From assembly GCA_021827445.1 (NCBI GenBank), contig JAKAVW010000036.1, forward strand, positions 1 through 14,901: DNA of 14,901 nt, written 5' to 3'. The notes under the pieces are model-generated. The model was given only the letters and a program-made list of their open reading frames with translations. It was not told the DNA's origin and did not search any database. A program made the translations under genes and the position numbers. Source of the DNA: Pseudomonadota bacterium (GTDB lineage: Bacteria; Pseudomonadota; Gammaproteobacteria; Acidithiobacillales; Acidithiobacillaceae). Of the stretch, positions 13,881 to 14,901 are shown one piece after another; position 1 is the stretch's first letter, and each line of letters begins with the position of its first letter.

Positions 13881-14901
13881 ATGGATTGGCTGGGCACGCA
13901 TTATCAGCAGCAGAGCGCCTATGATGAACTGGTGGGCGAAGGCGGCATTCCGCGCCTGGCTGCAGCCCCGCTGTTTGATTACCTCGGCACCCTGGACAGC
14001 AGCGAATTGCTCGCCCGTCGGCAGGCCGCAGATGCTGCCATCCTCGCCATGGGTATCACCTTCACCGTGTACAGCGAGGCTGGCAATATCGACCGCGCCT
14101 GGCCCTTCGATATCATTCCCCGCATCATGTCACAACGGGAATGGGTGCGCATTGAAGAGGGGCTCAAGCAACGCTTACGAGCCCTCAACCTCTTTATCGA
14201 CGACCTGTATAACGAACAGCGTATTGTCGTCGACGGCGTTTTCCCCGCCGAAGTACTGGCCAGCTCCCGCAATTTCCGGGACGCCTGTCGGGGCGTGCAT
14301 CCGCCTTTGGGGGTCTGGGCGCACATCTGCGGCAGCGATCTGGTGCGCGATGCCGACGGCACGGTCTATGTGTTGGAGGACAATCTACGGGTTCCCTCCG
14401 GCGTCTCTTACATGCTGGAGAACCGGCAAATCATGAAGCGGCTCTTTCCAGAGCTCTTCAAGTCCTCCATCATCCTGCCGGTGGATGACTACCCCAACCG
14501 GCTCTACGAAACGCTCGCTGCCCTGTCCCCGCGCGAGGGGGAGCGACCCGTCGTGGCGGTGCTCACCCCTGGCATCTACAACTCGGCCTACTTCGAGCAT
14601 AGTTATCTGGCACAGCAGATGGGTGCCTATCTGGCGGAAGGCGCGGACTTTTTCGTCGGCAACGACGATGTCGTTTATCTCAAGACAATCTCCGGACCAC
14701 AGCGGGTGGATGTGATCTACCGGCGTATCGACGACGATTATCTCGATCCCGAAGTCTTTCTCCCCGACTCCGCCCTTGGCGTTCCCGGGCTGCTGCGCGC
14801 CTGGCGACGCGGCACGGTCGCCATCGCCAATGCCCCCGGTGCCGGGGTCGCCGATGACAAGGTGGTGTATGCCTTCGTGCCCGAGATCATCCGCTATTAT
14901 C
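13881..14901 (+). CDS. Circularly permuted ATP-grasp ligase (CP_ATPgrasp_2 / DUF404-DUF407 type), partial
   Basis: The first 340 residues of an enzyme of the circularly permuted ATP-grasp family, cut by the right edge (full length is usually about 470-500). Conserved blocks in order: YDELVGEGGIPR (about 14-25), GITFTVY, PFDIIPRIMSQREW (about 78-91), QRLRALNLFIDDLY, the long block VLEDNLRVPSGVSYMLENR (about 165-183), VLTPGIYNSAYFEHSYLAQQMG (about 229-250), VDVIYRRIDDDYLDP (about 276-290), and NAPGAGVADDKVVYAFVPEIIRYY at the edge. The family is predicted to form amide bonds by ATP-dependent carboxylate activation, making small peptides or protein modifications, and typically travels with alpha-E, transglutaminase and Anbu genes. 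The ATG at 13881 is the first start codon after an in-frame TAG at 13788-13790. Confidence 0.9.
   Translation, partial: MDWLGTHYQQQSAYDELVGEGGIPRLAAAPLFDYLGTLDSSELLARRQAADAAILAMGITFTVYSEAGNIDRAWPFDIIPRIMSQREWVRIEEGLKQRLRALNLFIDDLYNEQRIVVDGVFPAEVLASSRNFRDACRGVHPPLGVWAHICGSDLVRDADGTVYVLEDNLRVPSGVSYMLENRQIMKRLFPELFKSSIILPVDDYPNRLYETLAALSPREGERPVVAVLTPGIYNSAYFEHSYLAQQMGAYLAEGADFFVGNDDVVYLKTISGPQRVDVIYRRIDDDYLDPEVFLPDSALGVPGLLRAWRRGTVAIANAPGAGVADDKVVYAFVPEIIRYY

Overview
The window looks like chromosomal DNA of a GC-rich gram-negative proteobacterium. The gene set (IspB, NtrB/NtrC, Uup, class B PBP, O-antigen-ligase-type protein) and the protein sequences fit Acidithiobacillia or a nearby gamma/betaproteobacterial lineage. 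Acidithiobacillus is my best guess, made by impression and not by a search. I see no insertion sequence, prophage, CRISPR array or rRNA.

Layout. (1) 1-473, minus: N-terminal part of a family 4 uracil-DNA glycosylase, running off the left edge. (2) 649-2962, plus: a small DUF4870-type membrane protein, then the ABC-F ATPase Uup. (3) 2959-7632, minus: a tightly overlapping five-gene envelope operon, read right to left as a PP0621-like Cys protein, an O-antigen-ligase-like membrane protein with a periplasmic repeat tail, a class B penicillin-binding protein, and two small membrane proteins. (4) 7729-8921, minus: ispB with a recognisable sigma70 promoter, then tRNA-Pro(CGG) and a rho-independent terminator. 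(5) 8931-9887, minus: a membrane-anchored TPR protein. (6) 9950-12471, minus: ntrB-ntrC, overlapping by 4 bases. (7) 12780-14901, plus: an Anbu proteasome-like peptidase, then the start of a circularly permuted ATP-grasp ligase that runs off the right edge.

The most interesting part is 11386-14901. Anbu and the CP-ATP-grasp protein belong to a known but functionally obscure bacterial cluster, usually with alpha-E and transglutaminase genes, thought to make and cut peptide-like tags. Here that cluster is divergent from ntrBC. Two near-identical 17-bp NtrC-type palindromes (12650-12666 and 13577-13593) lie one on each side of the Anbu gene. Each is 150-195 bp upstream of a good sigma54 -24/-12 promoter: one fires leftward into ntrB, the other rightward into the ATP-grasp gene. 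Together they suggest that NtrBC autoregulates and drives the Anbu/ATP-grasp system in response to nitrogen status. The sites can be read directly in the sequence; the regulatory logic is inference.

The second unusual locus is the envelope operon, which pairs a PBP carrying Asp in place of Asn in its SxN motif with an O-antigen-ligase-type enzyme.
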